DNA of 64,000 nt, from contig JAFGTT010000019.1 of assembly GCA_016933955.1 (NCBI GenBank), positions 1 through 64,000 on the forward strand. The letters run 5' to 3'. The notes below the pieces were generated by a model that saw nothing but the letters and a program-made list of their open reading frames with translations, was not told the DNA's origin and searched no databases. The translations under genes and the position numbers were made by a program. This document shows positions 42,848-52,252 of this stretch, in pieces. Numbering within the stretch: position 1 is the stretch's first letter; each line of letters begins with the position of its first letter. The DNA is from Candidatus Zixiibacteriota bacterium. GTDB lineage: Bacteria; Zixibacteria; MSB-5A5; GN15; PGXB01.

Positions 42848-45800
42848 TTATTGATTCCGGGGACCGATCGGCAGGGGCTGAGCGGCATCAGTTACGGCTC
42901 CGATTTTGGCGGCATAATTGCTTTTTTTCTCAATGTCTTCATCGGTGATTATCTGGACATCGAGAAAATTGGCGACCCTGTAACCGGTCCGCATGAAGTT
43001 GATTTCCTCGAGACAGGAACTCCAGGCCGAAAACCATAATTTGAGATCATTCAACTGCCGCTGGTCGCCGCGGAAATGCACCATGATGTCGATATCGGAA
43101 TCGGGTCGGGCGCTGGCATTTTTGGTACTTCCGAGAATATAGAAAGCGACGATTCCGAAATGACTGGGATCGATTTCCCCGGCGATTTTTTCCACCATCT
43201 GCATCCGCCAGCGCCAGTGATTTTCCTTTTGTTTCTGCTGGATTTCTTCGGCCGTCATGGCAATCTCGGTCTGGTCGGTCGGCTCGGTAATAAGACCCAC
43301 GGCCTCTTTCAAATCGGCATTCATCAACACCTTCATGACCTGGCCGCCGGTTGTCCTGGGGATATCGATCAGACGGATGGTCTCAGCCAGGTTGGCATGC
43401 TCCGGAAGAATATCAGCCAGGAAATTGGGTGATTCGAGCAGAAATTGCTCGTTGAAGATGATGCCTTTATCATCCGGGTAGAGGGGCAGATACCTGATTT
43501 CGGCCTCGACCAAATCCTGGAAAAAATGGGTTCCGAAAGACAGATCGGGAACATAGCCGCCTTTCTGCCGGGCGATTTCAATCAACAGCGAGGTATTGTT
43601 AATTTCCGAGTAGGTCACGTTGACGCCCAGTTTGATATCGCCGCGACTTCCCCATCGTCCCGGCCCCATCAGGATAAACTGCCGTTTGGGCAGGAGTTTG
43701 TTCAGTTTGCCGACGGCGCGGGCCACGCCGATCATATCTCCCCGATCCGGCAGGGCCCCGTAGCGCTCGGGATCGACATAGACAATATGGGTGATATTGT
43801 TGACCTTGCCATTGGAGATATGACGGTTGGCCGAAAAGACGATTTTTTCGGCGGGAATGTCTTTGGGAATCGGTTCCGGGGCGCTCTGCCCGGAATAACT
43901 CTGAGGCCGGCATTGCAATAGATAGAAATCCTCGCCGTCGGAGGCAAATTCGATATCGACCGGACGGCCGAGTGTTTCCTCGAGAACTTTCAGCATGGTC
44001 TGCATCTGCTTGATAAACGGTGTCCGCGTCAAAAGACCTTCAAACGTGATAACCAGGTCCTCATTTTCGAAGTCGATATTCATTCCCAGCGGTTTGGTCA
44101 GGCGGTTATCCCGGAAGATAGACACCATATTGTTTATGGCCGGGATTTCATAGCCGACCCTTTTGATGAACTGGTCAATATCAATCGACTCGAAGCTGTC
44201 ATTTTCCAGATTGATGACATCGATTTTTTTGGGAGAATAGCGGATAACTTCATCGGGGCTGACATTAACCCGCAACCCGGGCTGTCCCGGGGCGATAAGA
44301 ATAGGATAATCATCGCTAAGGCGGTCGACAGCGCGAGTTCCCAGGCCGGGGACAATCCTGACCAGCCCGTCTTTACGCTGAATGCGCGGCGACCAGCGGA
44401 ATTCGTTGTTGCTGAAAGCCACCCCGGCGAAGGAGGGAAGGAAATATTTGCCCACCCGGGTGCCGACGACTTCCTGGATAATGACACCCATTTCTTCGCC
44501 GAAATCGATCAGGCCGCGTTCGGACCGGTACTCGATCGGGTCGGGACTGAAAGTGGAGGCATAAACTTCAGCAATAGCATCCATCAGGGCATCGAGCCGC
44601 TTCTGCTTGCTTCCCTGATTGGCCAGAAACAGGCTTTTATATTTACCTGAAAAGGCGGCCCCGATCCGATCCTCGAGAAGGCTGGAGCTTCTGACAATCA
44701 AAGGACGGTCGCCGAAATCATCAAGCGCCACAGAAAGGCTTTTTTTAATATCGACCGGGAAACGACCATTTTTAAAAGTCTGGACGATATGGGGATATTC
44801 GAGCCGGACCTGATTGAGGTCTTTATACTTCTGCTCGACGACTTCATCGAGATCGTTATAGTGCATGAAGTGCAGGACGACATCGGAGGTGATATACCAG
44901 GTTTTGGGTATCTTGACATTTCCCAGCAGGTCCAAATCTTTGGCTTTTTTCTTCAATATCTGTGAGGCGAGAAACATCCCGGCGCTTTTACCGCCCAGTT
45001 TACCCTGACTTTCGGCACTGAAGATGAGATTCTGGAGGAGATGGTAAAAATCGCGGACCTCGATGAAATTTTTGGCGATATTGATGTATTGGAGCTGGTC
45101 CGAAAGAAAACGCCGGATCAGGGAGACCTGGATGCCGCGTTTGCTCGGGGAAAAGACCTCGGGTTCATCCGGGGCGAGATGGTGATAGCGGCGGATGGCA
45201 TCGGCTACCTCGGCCAGCGACAGATTGCGGTTGACCACCTGAACCAGAAAACTGAGCTTATCCTCCTCGATCCATTTCTGAATAACGCGCATAATTTCCC
45301 GGTCACTCATGTGATCCGAAGCGATTTTGAAGGCGGCTGAACTGAAATCGGCCGAAAATCCGAGAACCCGGCGCCGGTGAGGGATATTCCAGTCTTCGCG
45401 GAGTTCTTCCTCCTCCTGTTTCTGGTCACTGCCGAAGGAACGAAGGAGTAATTCAGCTTCCGTGACGCCGCTCCAGCAAAGGTGGTTGAGCATTTTGCGG
45501 GAGATACTCAGGAACAGGTTACGGTCGGTTTTACGGAGCATATCCATGATAACCTGCCATTGGGTACATTCACCGTCGGCGATTGGTCTGGACTCACTGT
45601 TGAATTCGCCGAACACCTGTTTCATTTTGTATTGCAGGATAAAATGACCCAGCCGATCGGAAATGGTTTTAATCAGGCGGGATTCCTCTTTCAGGAAAGG
45701 ACCGTGGTCAGCCTCGGGGCGTTTTTCGGAATAATAGACGCTGAGGGTGCCGATAACCATTTCCTGAACGAGAATATCGGCGGTAAGGACCCATTCGGTA

Positions 45801-46036
45801 CGGATCAGATCCGGGGATGAGAAGGTTTTATCTTCGAGGATTATTTCAGCTTGGCAAATATCGGGATACTGCCAGCCCCAGGGCATGGCCTGAATGATTT
45901 TGCGGCAGATTTCATCGAGCGATTCATCGGATGACACCAGAATCTCTTCAATACGGTAGAGGCAGTTGAGTTCATTGGCGCGCTGTTTTAAGGCCTCCAG
46001 AAGCTTATCAGTAGATTTCCCGTTATCCGCCATCAT
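42848..46036 (-). CDS. GAF / PEP-synthase-like ATP-binding / nucleotidyltransferase fusion
   Basis: 1062 residues, cytoplasmic. Domain order: a GAF-like sensor (about 15-150; 'LYRIEEILVSSDESLDEICR', 'PWGWQYPD'); a helical linker; a PPDK/PEP-synthase N-terminal ATP-grasp region (about 345-720) with 'LGGKSAGMFLAS', 'RPLIVRSSSLLEDRIGAAFS', 'MGVIIQEVVG' and 'FYLLQCRPQS'; a conserved but unnamed region ('LMGPGRWGSRGDIKLGV', 'SFGTHFFQDLVEAEIRY'); and a C-terminal nucleotidyltransferase-like domain with G-S at about 969 and D979, D981, D983 ('ARPDSDIDIMVHF'). The phosphohistidine domain and PEP-binding barrel of true PEP synthases are missing. It might phosphorylate or nucleotidylate a target in response to a GAF ligand; the real reaction is unknown. 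It is convergent with the CHAT gene. Confidence 0.8.
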   Translation of the reverse strand: MMADNGKSTDKLLEALKQRANELNCLYRIEEILVSSDESLDEICRKIIQAMPWGWQYPDICQAEIILEDKTFSSPDLIRTEWVLTADILVQEMVIGTLSVYYSEKRPEADHGPFLKEESRLIKTISDRLGHFILQYKMKQVFGEFNSESRPIADGECTQWQVIMDMLRKTDRNLFLSISRKMLNHLCWSGVTEAELLLRSFGSDQKQEEEELREDWNIPHRRRVLGFSADFSSAAFKIASDHMSDREIMRVIQKWIEEDKLSFLVQVVNRNLSLAEVADAIRRYHHLAPDEPEVFSPSKRGIQVSLIRRFLSDQLQYINIAKNFIEVRDFYHLLQNLIFSAESQGKLGGKSAGMFLASQILKKKAKDLDLLGNVKIPKTWYITSDVVLHFMHYNDLDEVVEQKYKDLNQVRLEYPHIVQTFKNGRFPVDIKKSLSVALDDFGDRPLIVRSSSLLEDRIGAAFSGKYKSLFLANQGSKQKRLDALMDAIAEVYASTFSPDPIEYRSERGLIDFGEEMGVIIQEVVGTRVGKYFLPSFAGVAFSNNEFRWSPRIQRKDGLVRIVPGLGTRAVDRLSDDYPILIAPGQPGLRVNVSPDEVIRYSPKKIDVINLENDSFESIDIDQFIKRVGYEIPAINNMVSIFRDNRLTKPLGMNIDFENEDLVITFEGLLTRTPFIKQMQTMLKVLEETLGRPVDIEFASDGEDFYLLQCRPQSYSGQSAPEPIPKDIPAEKIVFSANRHISNGKVNNITHIVYVDPERYGALPDRGDMIGVARAVGKLNKLLPKRQFILMGPGRWGSRGDIKLGVNVTYSEINNTSLLIEIARQKGGYVPDLSFGTHFFQDLVEAEIRYLPLYPDDKGIIFNEQFLLESPNFLADILPEHANLAETIRLIDIPRTTGGQVMKVLMNADLKEAVGLITEPTDQTEIAMTAEEIQQKQKENHWRWRMQMVEKIAGEIDPSHFGIVAFYILGSTKNASARPDSDIDIMVHFRGDQRQLNDLKLWFSAWSSCLEEINFMRTGYRVANFLDVQIITDEDIEKKSNYAAKIGAVTDAAQPLPIGPRNQ

Positions 46037-46153
46037 CTACTCCTTGATATCGGCATTAATCGGAGAAATTCATAATATTGCCGCTGCGGCCGGTATCCAG
46101 CCGCAACGGCATCCAATGAAATATATAAAAACAGAAAAATTAAAGCCAGCAGT

Positions 46154-47443
46154 TTATGCAACCCAGCCCCGGCTACGGCAAGCCTCGGCGACACGCCCGA
46201 CCGCAATTACATAAGCGGCATCGCGCATATACAATTTACGTTTTTCCGACAGACCGCTGACGGCCAGGAAGGCTGAGGTCATCTTGGTATCCAGTTTGCT
46301 CAGGACCTCGCTTTTTTCCCAGAAATAGTTCATGTTGCACTGGACTTGTTCAAAGTAGCTGCAGGTCACCCCACCGGCGTTAGCCAGGAAATCCGGGATG
46401 ACGAAAATATTGTTTTTTTCCAGGATGACATCGGCTTCCGGAGTAGTCGGGCCATTGGCTCCCTCGGCAACCACTTTCACCCGCGAGCTAATCTTTTTGA
46501 CGGTTTCGCCAGTGATCTGGTTTTCGATGGCGGCCGGGATAAGGATATCGACATCCTGCTCGATCCAGGCATTGCCGGGAAGAATTTCATAGCCCAGGTC
46601 TTTGGCCTTGTTTTTGTCGATACCGCCGAAACGGTCGGTGATTTTCAGCAGTGATTTCAACTCAACCCCGGCTGGATTTTTATAGGTATATGATTTCTGG
46701 TCGGCCTGATCCCAGCATGAGACGCAGATGACTTTGCCCCCGAGCTGTTCATAGAGATCGATAGCATACTGGGCGACATTACCGAAGCCCTGGACACTGG
46801 CGACCGTATCGGCCGGGTTAATGCCCATTTGCTTCAAGGCTTCGCGGACGGTGTAAATGACGCCGTATCCGGTCGCCTCGGTACGTCCCAGCGAACCTCC
46901 CAATCCGACCGGCTTTCCGGTGATGAAGCCGGGATACTTGGAGCCGTGGATGGCTTCGAATTCATCGAGCATCCAGAGCATATGCTGGGAATTGGTCATG
47001 ACATCGGGTGCAGGAACGTCGCTGATAGGGCCAACGTTTTTGGCCAGTTGACGAACCCAGCCGCGGCAGATCTGTTCCTGTTCGTAGGCACTCAAATTAT
47101 GAGGATCACAGATAACACCACCCTTACCGCCGCCGAGAGGAATATCCACGACGGCACATTTCCAGGTCATCCACATCGACAAGGCTCGAACGGTATCGAT
47201 GGTTTCCTGGGGATGGAAACGGATACCGCCCTTACACGGTCCGCGGGAATCGTTGTGCTGAACGCGGAAACCGCGCAGAACCTGGGTGGATCCGTCATCC
47301 GTGCGGATCGGAATATTGAAATGATATTCCCTCATCGGATTGCGAAGAAGGTCCCGCGTCCCTTTATCCAGATCGAGGATATCGGCGACTTTATCAAACT
47401 GGGCCTGAGCCATCCGAAAAGGATTGAATGATTCGCTACTCAT
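46154..47443 (-). CDS. gdhA: Glutamate dehydrogenase
   Basis: Interconverts glutamate and 2-oxoglutarate plus ammonium. 429 residues, the length of the hexameric NAD(P)-dependent form. Visible are 'GGKGGVICDPHNLSAYE' (catalytic Lys region), 'PAPDVMTNSQHMLWMLDEFE', 'TGYGVIYTVREALKQMG', the Rossmann 'VQGFGNVAQYA' and 'VAEGANGPTTPEADVIL'. The ring 'KGGIRFHPQETIDTVRALSMWMTWK' is fully conserved. It stands upstream of the GAF/PPDK-like gene on the same strand, separated by 117 bp, so co-regulation is possible. Cofactor preference cannot be read with confidence by eye. Confidence 0.96.
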   Translation of the reverse strand: MSSESFNPFRMAQAQFDKVADILDLDKGTRDLLRNPMREYHFNIPIRTDDGSTQVLRGFRVQHNDSRGPCKGGIRFHPQETIDTVRALSMWMTWKCAVVDIPLGGGKGGVICDPHNLSAYEQEQICRGWVRQLAKNVGPISDVPAPDVMTNSQHMLWMLDEFEAIHGSKYPGFITGKPVGLGGSLGRTEATGYGVIYTVREALKQMGINPADTVASVQGFGNVAQYAIDLYEQLGGKVICVSCWDQADQKSYTYKNPAGVELKSLLKITDRFGGIDKNKAKDLGYEILPGNAWIEQDVDILIPAAIENQITGETVKKISSRVKVVAEGANGPTTPEADVILEKNNIFVIPDFLANAGGVTCSYFEQVQCNMNYFWEKSEVLSKLDTKMTSAFLAVSGLSEKRKLYMRDAAYVIAVGRVAEACRSRGWVA

Positions 47444-48210
47444 TTTGGCAACCTCTCATGATTTAACTTTGTATAAAATATATGGTAAATGGCGGTAATG
47501 ACGGTTATTGGGAAACGGAATCCCGATATTATCAAGTCAGTCTCAGCTCCTTGGGAAATCATAAGAAAATCGGGGTTTTGAATCATCAATCGGCGCTTCA
47601 TTACTCACACCACTTAGTTACTTTTTTCACAAGCAACATATGTCGCTTGTTGGGACTTGTCAAGCCCCCAATTAATATACAAGCGGTGTTTAAGCAAATA
47701 CTTTTTGAGCTATTTTGAAAGAAAAAATCCGATGACTCTGCCCAAAAACACTCCGGCGGGATATTTACAACCAATAGCCAATGGCGTGTAAGATGCTGAT
47801 GTCCAGTGGATTAGATCTTGCGCTGGCCGTGGGGCGCATGGTTGGGATGCTGTGAGTTTATTGGAGGAGAAAGTCCTGTTTATAATAATCGGGAGGCCGG
47901 ATTTTAAAAATTCGATCTTTGACCCCGATTTTCCCCCGAATTTTCCCCCGGGCGGGATAATATATAAATCAGGATGGATATTCCGGGTCCATGAAAAGCA
48001 GGCAGGAGACAACCGAGATTTTTGGCAGTAAGTCTCCATCTTGTCAGGATAACGGGCGGATGAATAGTGAATCGAAAGGCAGTACAATGTCAGTACGGCG
48101 GCCTAATGATATTGGACGAAATCATAAAGGTACAGATAAAATGACCGGACCGATAAGATATATCAAATGGCCGCAATGAATTTGTTTGATATTGTTTAAC
48201 CTGGCCGGGA
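47444..48210. other. Gene-poor spacer
   Basis: 767 bp with no supported gene. Several frames are open but lack ribosome-binding sites and protein-like composition. A short inverted repeat (AAGC…GCTT around 47630-47650) and runs of C near 47930-47955 are the only visible structure. Confidence 0.5.
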
Positions 48211-48651
48211 TCAGAAGTACTTAACTTTTTTGATTCCGGTTAGTTCTTTCCAGGCCCGGTGCATTCTGGCCAAATTATTATTGGCTTCTTCGGTGAGATC
48301 ATCCAGCCGGGTCATATCCAGATTATCTTCCAGATCGGCGATTTTGACCCGCACGGCCAGAGAACTGACCCGGGTTCGCTTGATGAAATCCTCGTATGTT
48401 TCATAGGAACGCTTGACCAGGCAATCCAGCGCTTCAAGAATCTCGTCGGAGAAACCCTCGATTCTGAAATCCTGAAGAGTCCAGTCGGTTTTGTCGATCA
48501 CATCGTGCAAAACGGCCACGATTTTTTCCGGTTCCGACGACATACGCATCATGACACGCAGGGGATGCAGAATATAAGGTTCACCATAGGCATCAATCTG
48601 GCCCTGGTGAGCCTGAGCGGCAATTAAAATAGCTTTATCCAAAGTCGACAT
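48211..48651 (-). CDS. Single-domain HD phosphohydrolase of the RelA/SpoT hydrolase type
   Basis: 146 residues, close to the single-domain (MESH1-like) size. The family pattern is clear: 'AAQAHQGQIDAYGEPYILHPLRV' with the first metal histidines, then 'VAVLHDVIDKTDW', 'EALDCLVKR', 'YEDFIKR' and 'VRVKIADLEDNLD'. Classical alarmone hydrolases have HDVVED(T); here the acidic pair after HD is D-K rather than E-D, so ppGpp hydrolysis may be weakened or the substrate different. Metal ligands H-H-D-D appear retained. It has no synthetase domain and no operon partner on its strand. Confidence 0.82.
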   Translation of the reverse strand: MSTLDKAILIAAQAHQGQIDAYGEPYILHPLRVMMRMSSEPEKIVAVLHDVIDKTDWTLQDFRIEGFSDEILEALDCLVKRSYETYEDFIKRTRVSSLAVRVKIADLEDNLDMTRLDDLTEEANNNLARMHRAWKELTGIKKVKYF

Positions 48652-49017
48652 TTCCTTAGCTCGGTTTAATGGTCGTCATAAAATATATATCGGATCGAAT
48701 TCGTCAATCCCTATCTTTGCATTGAGGTTCGAATTATTAATCAGATATGAGGAATAGGGACGGAAGGACAAGACGCCGGTTTCCGGGTCGGGTGGGATAA
48801 ATCGGCCTGATAATCAGGTCCGATGGTGACAGGAATGAAGTTTAAAGGCCGGGGCATTCATCATTATTAAGAACAATATAGAAAAGGCAACTCAATTAGT
48901 TTTAGTTATTTCCGTGTTCTCTATCAGCAACAAGTGAACTGGATGTTTAATATATTGAATTACAATTGAATAGGCGTCTGGCGGGTCATTTGGCGTAAAT
49001 TGCGGAATATCGTAATT
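48652..49017. other. Spacer between the HD gene and the Rrf2 control region
   Basis: 366 bp with no gene or hairpin that I can support; it becomes AT-rich toward the Rrf2 promoter. Confidence 0.5.
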
Positions 49018-49061
49018 AAGTGAATAATTTCACTTGACATTTACATTATTAATATTATCAT
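49018..49061 (+). promoter_or_regulatory. Rrf2 operon promoter with overlapping palindromic operator
   Basis: AAGTGAATAATTTCACTT (49018-49035) is a perfect 7-bp inverted repeat with a 4-bp centre. Its end overlaps TTGACA (49034-49039), which is followed after 16 bp by TATCAT (49056-49061). A repressor bound to the palindrome would block the -35 element. Autoregulation by the adjacent Rrf2 protein is the obvious guess. Confidence 0.55.
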
Positions 49062-49101
49062 TTTACTAATGTTAACTGTATAATGTTGTGGAAAGGCCAA
49101 A

Positions 49102-49623
49102 ATGAAGTTTTCTACGAGGAATAGATATGGGCTTCGCCTGATGGTGGAACTGGCCCGGGAGCTTAAAAAGAATAACCTGGTTCATCTGGGACGAATCGCC
49201 GGGATAACGGGTGTTTCCGAGAATTATCTGGCGCAACTGGCCATTCCTTTGAAAAATGAGGGGTTATTGATTGGTGTCTCCGGGAAAAAAGGGGGATATC
49301 ACCTTTCACGGTCACCGGAAGAGATCAAAATTATGGATGTAGTGCGGGCAGTCGATGGGCCGATCAATCTGACCGATTGTGTCAATAATCCCGATATTTG
49401 TCTGAACAGCAGTTTTTGTGAAGCCAGAATTATGTGGGCGATTTTAAGCGGGCGTATGGTTGAGGTTCTGGAGAAATACACTCTGGCGGATTTGATCGAT
49501 AAGGATCGATTGCAACGGATTAAGGATGAGTACGCTTTTTTGCCGATGCTCAATCCTGATCGAATAATGGCTCCAGAGGATGAGGGGGAGGAATCAGAAC
49601 CGGGGTGCCCTGTCAAGAAATAA
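49102..49623 (+). CDS. Rrf2-family iron-sulfur transcription regulator
   Basis: 173 residues. The N-terminus is typical ('MKFSTRNRYGLRLMVELA'), with winged helix-turn-helix 'LGRIAGITGVSENYLAQLAIPLKNEGLL' and wing 'SGKKGGYHLSR'. Three cysteines in 'DCVNNPDICLNSSFC' (C-x6-C-x5-C) match the cluster-binding site of IscR/RsrR/NsrR-like members, so it probably senses redox state, iron-sulfur status or nitric oxide. The C-terminal tail is acidic. It lies 22 bp before a DsrMK-like membrane redox pair, which it most likely regulates, and a palindrome overlaps its own promoter. Confidence 0.93.
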   Translation: MKFSTRNRYGLRLMVELARELKKNNLVHLGRIAGITGVSENYLAQLAIPLKNEGLLIGVSGKKGGYHLSRSPEEIKIMDVVRAVDGPINLTDCVNNPDICLNSSFCEARIMWAILSGRMVEVLEKYTLADLIDKDRLQRIKDEYAFLPMLNPDRIMAPEDEGEESEPGCPVKK

Positions 49624-49645
49624 AGGCATTTGAGGAGTCCGATTT

Positions 49646-50566
49646 ATGATGATGGTACAAATTGTGTCTTATATCTCGTTTCTGGTGGCGATCATTGCCA
49701 TGGTCGTCAAGACCATGAGGTATATCAATGCCCCGGAGGGCCTGCGGTGGGAATTGTATCCGGTTCCGCATGAAAAAGGCCGGTCCGATTACGGCGGTTC
49801 GTATCTTGAAGAATTGGATTGGTGGACCAAACCGAGACATTCGGATATGTTCAACGAGTTGAAAGAGATGGCCGAGGAGATAATCCTGTTCAAAGGAGTT
49901 TGGCGTAACAATCTCAAGGTCTGGCTGTTTTCTTTCCCTTTCCATTTCGGTCTTTACCTGTCAATCGGCTGGCTGGCTTTATTGCTTCTGGGCGGAATAT
50001 TGCAGGCGGCCGGGATGGCGATTGGGAATACAGCCGGTTTTTTAGGAGTTCTGATTCACTATGCCACCTTGATAACGGGTTACGCCGGATTGATTTTGGC
50101 CGGATTCGGGGCGCTGGGACTTCTGGTCTGGCGTTTAACGGACAAAGGCCAAAGGGCCTATAATTCACCCATGGAATATTTCAATCTTCTGGCTTTCGAT
50201 GTCGTGGTGGCCATCGCCCTGATTGCACAATTCAGCACCGATCCGGGATTTCTGGCGGTTCGATCATACATGCAATCACTTGTGACTTTTTCCACGCCGA
50301 TTGTTACCGGCGGTTGGCTGAAAGCCGAAATTATCGCGGTCTCGTTGATGATTATGTATATACCGTTGACGCGAATGTCACATTTCGTGGCCAAGTATTT
50401 CCTGTACCATGCGGTGCGATGGAACGATAAACCCAATGAACGAGGGAGTCGTCTGGAAAAAAGCCTGGTGAAAATGCTGAATCAGAAAGTCGGCTGGAGC
50501 GCGCCTCATGTCAAGACCGGTAAATCTTGGGCTGAAGTCGTAACGGAGGCCAAAGATGAGCAGTAA
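49646..50566 (+). CDS. DsrM/HmeC-like cytochrome b-type quinone-interacting membrane subunit
   Basis: 306 residues with about five or six membrane segments. Histidines suited to heme b lie in 'FPFHFGLYLSIGW', 'VLIHYATLITGY' and 'RMSHFVAKYFLYH', as in the NarI-like domain of DsrM, HmeC and HdrE. The conserved basic loop 'WRLTDKGQRAYNSPMEYFNL' is present. Its function would be to exchange electrons between menaquinone and the iron-sulfur partner encoded next. It overlaps that gene by 11 bp, strong evidence for a two-subunit complex. The downstream acceptor and direction of electron flow are not known. Confidence 0.85.
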   Translation: MMMVQIVSYISFLVAIIAMVVKTMRYINAPEGLRWELYPVPHEKGRSDYGGSYLEELDWWTKPRHSDMFNELKEMAEEIILFKGVWRNNLKVWLFSFPFHFGLYLSIGWLALLLLGGILQAAGMAIGNTAGFLGVLIHYATLITGYAGLILAGFGALGLLVWRLTDKGQRAYNSPMEYFNLLAFDVVVAIALIAQFSTDPGFLAVRSYMQSLVTFSTPIVTGGWLKAEIIAVSLMIMYIPLTRMSHFVAKYFLYHAVRWNDKPNERGSRLEKSLVKMLNQKVGWSAPHVKTGKSWAEVVTEAKDEQ

Positions 50567-52166
50567 TTTCATTAAGGTGAAAGATTTCGGTAAGAAAACC
50601 GACCGGTTATATACTATCGATCCCAAAGAACTGGTTAAACTACCGTATCCCTACGAAGATTGGGAGGATCCGCCGGTACCGGAGATATCCGATAGCCGAA
50701 GACAGGGGAAAGATATATCACTCGATGGTATCCTTAATGTCACCATCCCGATTCCGGAAACGGAAGAAGAGAAGGAGAAGATGGTGGCGAAATTTCTCGA
50801 GGGACTCAGGAAGCTATTGACATCGGAAAACAACTGGACCTTCATCCGGCCGCTGATGTTGTCGCTGGACAATTGTGTCAAGTGCAACACCTGTTCGGAG
50901 GCCTGCCCGATTTATGAGATGAGCGGAGGAGCCGAGATATACCGGCCGCTGTTCCGCTCCGATGTCCTGCGGCGAATTGTCAACAAGTATATCAAGCCGG
51001 GCGGCAGGCTGACGGCCAAATTTACCGGAGCCGATATCGATCTTAACTGGGAGACAGTGGCCCGCTTGGGCCAGCTGGCTTACCGCTGTAATCTCTGTCG
51101 GCGCTGTGCCCAGACCTGCCCGATGGGAGTCGATAACGGATTGATCGCCCGGGAAATAAGAAAATTATTCAGCCAGGAACTGGGTATTGCGCCCTCGGAA
51201 CTGCACCAGGATGGAACCGTCAAACAACTGAAAACCGGTTCCTCAACCGGGATATCACCGGTGGCCCTCATGGACCTGATGGAATTCGCCGAAGAGGATA
51301 TCACCGATCGAACCGGTTTGAATATCAAAATTCCGTTCGATAAAACGGGAGCGGATATTCTGCTGATTCATAACGCCGGCGAATTTTTATCCTGGCCGGA
51401 GAATCTCGAGGCCTTTACTATCATTTTCGAACTGGCCGGGCTGAGCTGGACGCTGTCGAGCGAGATGGTCGGTTATGATTCGGTCAATTACGGCTTATTT
51501 TACGATGATGTACAGCTGGCCAAGGTGACTTTGAAACATGCCGAAGCGGCCAAAAAACTGGGAGTGAAGAAAGTCGTTGTGGCCGAATGCGGGCATGCTC
51601 ACAAGGCGGCCATGGCTATCGGGGATCGGATCTGGCTGGGCGAAAGCAATATTCCCAGGGAATCGAGCATGGTCACGCTGGAGGATATTATTCTGAATGG
51701 CCGGGTTAAGGTTGACCCGGAACGCAACGATTTTCCGATAACGCTGCATGATCCCTGCAATATGATCCGCTCTATGGGTATCGTACAACCGCAACGGCGG
51801 GTGCTGAAAAAAATCGCCCCGAAATTCCGCGAGATGACGCCTCACGGGGTGGATAACTACTGCTGTGGCGGGGGAAGCGGATTCGCCATCATGCAATCCA
51901 ACAATTTCCCCAACTGGCGATTCCTTTTTCCCGGCCGGAAGAAGTTCGCCCAGATTCTGAACGCCTTTACCCATGAGGAACTTGATCCATCGGTCAACAA
52001 GTATGTCTGTGCTCCCTGTTCCAACTGCAAGGGCCAGATGCGGGATCTGCTGACCTATTATGATGCCTGGGAGAGAACGCGGATGCTCTATGGCGGTCTG
52101 GTGGAACTGATTGTCAATGCCATGACCGATGTCAGGGAAGGTTTTGTCGAGTGGGAATTCCATTGA
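50556..52166 (+). CDS. DsrK/HdrD-like iron-sulfur disulfide-reductase subunit
   Basis: 536 residues. Two ferredoxin-type [4Fe-4S] motifs lie in the first half: 'CVKCNTCSEACPIYE' (about 109-123) and 'CNLCRRCAQTCPMG'. The C-terminal half has CCG-type cysteine motifs: 'HDPCNMIRSMG', 'NYCCGGGSGFA' and 'CAPCSNCKGQ', which in HdrB/HdrD and DsrK hold the noncubane cluster that splits or forms disulfides. It starts inside the DsrM-like gene. With no dsrAB or dsrC visible, the complex may reduce another protein or small-molecule disulfide. A terminator follows at once. Confidence 0.88.
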   Translation: MSSNFIKVKDFGKKTDRLYTIDPKELVKLPYPYEDWEDPPVPEISDSRRQGKDISLDGILNVTIPIPETEEEKEKMVAKFLEGLRKLLTSENNWTFIRPLMLSLDNCVKCNTCSEACPIYEMSGGAEIYRPLFRSDVLRRIVNKYIKPGGRLTAKFTGADIDLNWETVARLGQLAYRCNLCRRCAQTCPMGVDNGLIAREIRKLFSQELGIAPSELHQDGTVKQLKTGSSTGISPVALMDLMEFAEEDITDRTGLNIKIPFDKTGADILLIHNAGEFLSWPENLEAFTIIFELAGLSWTLSSEMVGYDSVNYGLFYDDVQLAKVTLKHAEAAKKLGVKKVVVAECGHAHKAAMAIGDRIWLGESNIPRESSMVTLEDIILNGRVKVDPERNDFPITLHDPCNMIRSMGIVQPQRRVLKKIAPKFREMTPHGVDNYCCGGGSGFAIMQSNNFPNWRFLFPGRKKFAQILNAFTHEELDPSVNKYVCAPCSNCKGQMRDLLTYYDAWERTRMLYGGLVELIVNAMTDVREGFVEWEFH

Positions 52167-52192
52167 TTGAGACGTAACATTGATAAGATTGG

Positions 52193-52220
52193 AAGGCGGT
52201 TTTTTAAGACCGCCTTTTTT
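52193..52220 (+). terminator. Rho-independent terminator of the Rrf2-DsrMK-like operon
   Basis: Stem AAGGCGGT / ACCGCCTT with an 8-nt loop followed by TTTTTT, 27 bp after the DsrK-like stop. Confidence 0.9.
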
Positions 52221-52252
52221 AAGAGAGTTTTATTTATATGATTGCTGGCCTA

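Noticed and set aside
47710-48087. 125-codon minus-strand frame in the gene-poor spacer
   Set aside because: No ribosome-binding site, no domain, composition unlike neighbouring proteins.
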